A stretch of 7,432 bases of DNA from Planctomycetota bacterium (GTDB lineage Bacteria > Planctomycetota > UBA8742 > SKZP01). The stretch's first letter is position 1, and each line of letters begins with the position of its first letter. The stretch lies in assembly GCA_007127275.1 (NCBI GenBank), contig SKZP01000271.1:1-7432 (forward strand), read 5' to 3'. This document shows positions 4,935 to 7,432 of the stretch, piece by piece. The notes beneath the pieces were generated by a model that worked only from the letters and a program-made list of their open reading frames with translations, did not search any database and had not been told where the DNA came from. A program made the position numbers and the translations under genes.

Positions 4935-6464
4935 ATGCCACACCGTGTCGTTGTCGTAGGCGGCGGCTTTGGCGGCCTGAACGCGGTTCGCGCCTTGCGG
5001 CGTGCCCGTGACGTGCGGGTGACGCTGATTGACCGCCACAACTACCACTTGTTTCAGCCGTTGCTTTATCAGGTGGCCACGGCGGCGCTCTCCCCGGCAA
5101 ACATTGCGAGCCCGTTGCGTCACGTGCTGCGCCGGCAGCGCAACGTCGACGTCGTGCTCGGCAACGTCGTCGACCTGGATCCGGTAGCCCGCACGGTGCA
5201 GCTAGAGGACCGGACGCTTGTGCCGTATGATTCGCTCGTGCTAGCCGCCGGCACGGTGAACAACTACTTCGGGCACGACGCAGAATGGTCGGCCGTTGCT
5301 CCGGGACTGAAGTCGGTTGAGGAGGCGGTAGCCATCCGGCAGCGGCTCTTGCTTGCCTTCGAGCGGGCCGAGTGCGAGGAAGACCCCGTGGTGCGCAAGG
5401 CGTGGCTGACGTTCGTGATTGTCGGCGCAGGGCCGACCGGGGTGGAGATGTCCGGCGCCATTGCCGAGATTGCGCGGGACGTGCTTCGCCGCGAGTACCG
5501 TCACTTCGACCCGGCAAGCGCACGGATCCTCCTCGTCGAGGGGCTCGAACGGGTGCTGCCGACCTACGACGAGGAAAGCAGCTTCCACGCACGCAAGCAG
5601 CTTGAGCGCCTCGGGGTGGAGATCATCACCGGGCGTTTGCTCTCCGAGGTTGCGCCGGATCACGTGATTGTCGACGGCGGGGAGAAGGAGCCAACGCGGA
5701 TTGAGTGCCGCAACGTGATTTGGGGCGCCGGCGTCAAAGGGCACCCGCTGGCGAACGTCGTCGCCGAGCGGTATCAGGCCGAGCTTGACCGGATGCGCCG
5801 TGTCGTCGTCGACGAGTCATGTGCCGTGCCTGGGTATCCGAACGTGTTCGTGATTGGTGACCTTGCATGCTACCGCGACGAGCAGTGGTCCACCGAGCTG
5901 CCCTTGCCCGGGGTGGCGCAGGTCGCCCTGCAACAGGGGCGCTACGTTGGCCGAGAGATTCGCAAGCGCCTCGAGGTTGAGTCCCGCGGGCGCGTCTACA
6001 CGCCACCGACGTTTCGTTACAAGGACCACGGTTCCATGGCGGTGATTGGCCGCGGCCGCGCCGTTGCCGAGGTCGGCTCGGTACACTTCTACGGATTTGC
6101 CGCCTGGGTGGCCTGGTTGTTCGTACACGTGCTGTGGCTGGTCGGATTCGGCAACCGGGTCGTGGTATTGTTCCAATGGGCGAGCAGTTATCTCACGCTC
6201 AACCGGAGCGCGCGGATCATCACCGGCGAGCCGGATCTGAGTCTGACGCCGGTGCGCAGCCGCCACGACAAACTCGCTCCGGGGGATCCGCATGCCAACC
6301 CGGACGTCAATCATTCGCTACTCGGCGAGGATGCCGCGGAAGAACTTGCACCGCCGCCGCCGACCAAGCCTGTTGAAGCCGCTGATGCAACAGAATCCGA
6401 GCGACGAGTCGAAACGCGTGAACCCGCCGCGGCAAGCAGCCACTCCGGCGATGTACCGTCATGA
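4935..6464 (+). CDS. ndh: Type II NADH dehydrogenase (NADH:quinone oxidoreductase, non-pumping)
   Basis: This 509-aa FAD enzyme oxidises NADH and reduces membrane quinone without moving protons, and sits on the inner face of the cytoplasmic membrane. The FAD-binding loop VVVVGGGFGG is at 5-14, followed by HNYHLFQPLLYQVATAALSP (35-54), a hallmark of the family. The NAD-binding loop VIVGAGPTGVE is at 161-171, the second FAD motif NVFVIGDLA at 303-311, and the quinone-site stretch GVAQVALQQG at 326-335. Residues 388-430 form the hydrophobic/amphipathic membrane-contact segment (AAWVAWLFVHVLWLVGFGN at 389-407). The last ~70 residues are a Pro/Glu/Ala-rich, apparently disordered tail that most NDH-2 proteins lack (family about 400-450 aa). 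The ATG at 4935 is only four codons before the FAD fold, so the start is secure although no Shine-Dalgarno sequence is seen. Its 3' end overlaps aroB. Confidence 0.9.
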   Translation: MPHRVVVVGGGFGGLNAVRALRRARDVRVTLIDRHNYHLFQPLLYQVATAALSPANIASPLRHVLRRQRNVDVVLGNVVDLDPVARTVQLEDRTLVPYDSLVLAAGTVNNYFGHDAEWSAVAPGLKSVEEAVAIRQRLLLAFERAECEEDPVVRKAWLTFVIVGAGPTGVEMSGAIAEIARDVLRREYRHFDPASARILLVEGLERVLPTYDEESSFHARKQLERLGVEIITGRLLSEVAPDHVIVDGGEKEPTRIECRNVIWGAGVKGHPLANVVAERYQAELDRMRRVVVDESCAVPGYPNVFVIGDLACYRDEQWSTELPLPGVAQVALQQGRYVGREIRKRLEVESRGRVYTPPTFRYKDHGSMAVIGRGRAVAEVGSVHFYGFAAWVAWLFVHVLWLVGFGNRVVVLFQWASSYLTLNRSARIITGEPDLSLTPVRSRHDKLAPGDPHANPDVNHSLLGEDAAEELAPPPPTKPVEAADATESERRVETREPAAASSHSGDVPS

Positions 6465-7432
6465 TCTGACCCTGAAGCGCGAAGCGACGGCGCAGGTTGC
6501 CGTACACGTCGGCTCGGGGTTGGCGCAGCTTCGCCGCGAGGCGGTACACGAGTACGTCGAAGCGGGTCAGGCCGTGCTTGTCACCGACACGGAAGTTCTG
6601 CGCCACGGGCACGCCGCTGCCGTCGCCGCGGAGTTGGGGGTAGCCGAGGAGCGCTGGTTCGTCGTGCCGGCTGGCGAGGCGCATAAAACGCCAACGACGT
6701 TGCTGATGCTCATGAGCCGCGCGTTGGACGTGGGGCTTGAGCGTGGCGGGGGCTGGATTGCGCTCGGCGGAGGCGTCGTCTGCGACCTTGCGGGGCTTGC
6801 TGCCGCACTCTACATGCGTGGCAGTGACGTGGTGCACCTGCCGACCAGTCTGCTCGCCATGGTCGACGCGGCCATTGGTGGCAAGACCGGCGTGGACCTC
6901 CCCGAGGGCAAAAACCTGCTTGGCGTGATCCACCAACCGCGCGCTGTGCTCGCTGATGTTGCGCACCTGCGTACGCTTCCTGCGCAGGAGATCAGCCACG
7001 GCCTTGCGGAGATGCTCAAGCACGGCTGGATTGCCGACGCCGAGTTGCTCGCCGAGCTCGAGGCGCTGCCGGGGCGCGACGTATTGCAACAAGAGGCGCA
7101 CGCGGCAAAGGCGGCGGAGCTTGTCAGCCGGGCCGTGGCGGTGAAAGTGCAACTCGTCGGCGAGGATGAGAGCGAGCGCGGTCGGCGCATGTTGCTCAAC
7201 TTTGGCCACACCGTCGGCCACGCGCTGGAGGCGGCGACGCAATACCGGGTGCCACACGGCGCCGCCGTCGCCATTGGCATGGTTGCAGAAGCGCAGATTG
7301 CCCGCAAGCTGGGGGTATGCCGGGACTCACAGGCTGTCGAACGGCTGCGCGCTTCCCTTGCACGGCTGGGCTTGCCGAGCACCGCGGATGCGCGTTGGAT
7401 TGAGCCGTGTCTCGCGTATATGCGCCGCGACA
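6451..7432 (+). CDS. aroB: 3-dehydroquinate synthase (3' end outside the window)
   Basis: This enzyme converts DAHP to 3-dehydroquinate in the second step of the shikimate pathway. It is cytosolic and uses NAD+ and a divalent metal. The window holds 327 codons; the family is about 360 aa, so roughly 30-40 C-terminal residues are missing, and the sequence stops at MRRD, the start of the conserved RRDKK motif. The NAD-binding segment is ALGGGVVCDLAG (104-115), followed by HLPTSLLAMVDAAIGGKTGV (129-148). Metal ligands are E187 in GLAEMLKHG, H253 in NFGHTVGHALE and H269 in VPHG. The ATG at 6451 gives an N-terminus of normal length and overlaps the ndh stop (6462-6464) by 14 bases, which suggests translational coupling; no Shine-Dalgarno sequence is visible. 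In-frame alternatives upstream are an ATG at 6385 and a GTG at 6418. All visible catalytic residues are intact. Confidence 0.92.
   Translation, partial: MYRHDLTLKREATAQVAVHVGSGLAQLRREAVHEYVEAGQAVLVTDTEVLRHGHAAAVAAELGVAEERWFVVPAGEAHKTPTTLLMLMSRALDVGLERGGGWIALGGGVVCDLAGLAAALYMRGSDVVHLPTSLLAMVDAAIGGKTGVDLPEGKNLLGVIHQPRAVLADVAHLRTLPAQEISHGLAEMLKHGWIADAELLAELEALPGRDVLQQEAHAAKAAELVSRAVAVKVQLVGEDESERGRRMLLNFGHTVGHALEAATQYRVPHGAAVAIGMVAEAQIARKLGVCRDSQAVERLRASLARLGLPSTADARWIEPCLAYMRRD

Noticed and set aside
4723..4959. Small open frame reading GVAQLVARTAGGREVAGSSP
   Set aside because: This is the translation of the tRNA-Pro gene itself, a well-known false protein call.
4506..5123. Extension of the TPR gene frame upstream through the tRNA
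   Set aside because: It would read antisense through tRNA-Pro and the ndh start; the ATG at 4505 has a strong GAGGAG.

Overview
The window is high-GC bacterial chromosomal DNA with strong third-position G/C and long spurious antisense reading frames. It carries ordinary metabolic and housekeeping genes: an amino-acid-type ABC ATPase, a cysteine-cluster protein, a VAT-1-like oxidoreductase, a small membrane TPR protein, tRNA-Pro, a type II NADH dehydrogenase and 3-dehydroquinate synthase. A proteobacterial, perhaps delta-like, or similar high-GC lineage is possible, but no marker here fixes the taxon. No rRNA, CRISPR, phage or transposase gene is visible.

Layout from left to right. The 3' tail of an unidentified plus-strand gene (3-71) is followed by a non-coding stretch. 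That stretch holds a short GC-rich repeat (177-204) and a roughly 174-bp element with matching ends (342-515) that looks like a transposase-free miniature mobile element. Then comes a minus-strand LivF-type ATPase (583-1524) standing alone, with an unusual ~80-residue low-complexity N-terminus. A divergent 521-bp gap with two inverted repeats separates it from a plus-strand YkgJ-like CxxCxxCC protein (ending at 2639). A medium-chain quinone oxidoreductase/VAT-1-like gene follows (2827-3891, strong ribosome binding site). Converging on it is a 167-aa minus-strand protein with one membrane segment and a TPR-like region (4002-4505).

The right half begins with a long interrupted palindrome (4636-4689), then tRNA-Pro(GGG) (4741-4813) with a recognisable sigma-70-type promoter and a strong downstream stem-loop. 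Next are ndh (4935-6464) and aroB (starting near 6451 and running off the window). The last two overlap by about 14 bases and are probably co-transcribed.

Functionally, NDH-2 feeds electrons from NADH to quinone without pumping protons, and AroB performs the second step of the shikimate pathway. Their overlap suggests joint expression rather than a shared pathway. The remaining genes do not form an evident pathway. I see no convincing undescribed multi-gene system. The items most worth a second look are the miniature inverted-repeat element, the orphan LivF with its extension, the altered cysteine spacing in the YkgJ-like protein, and the palindrome in front of tRNA-Pro.
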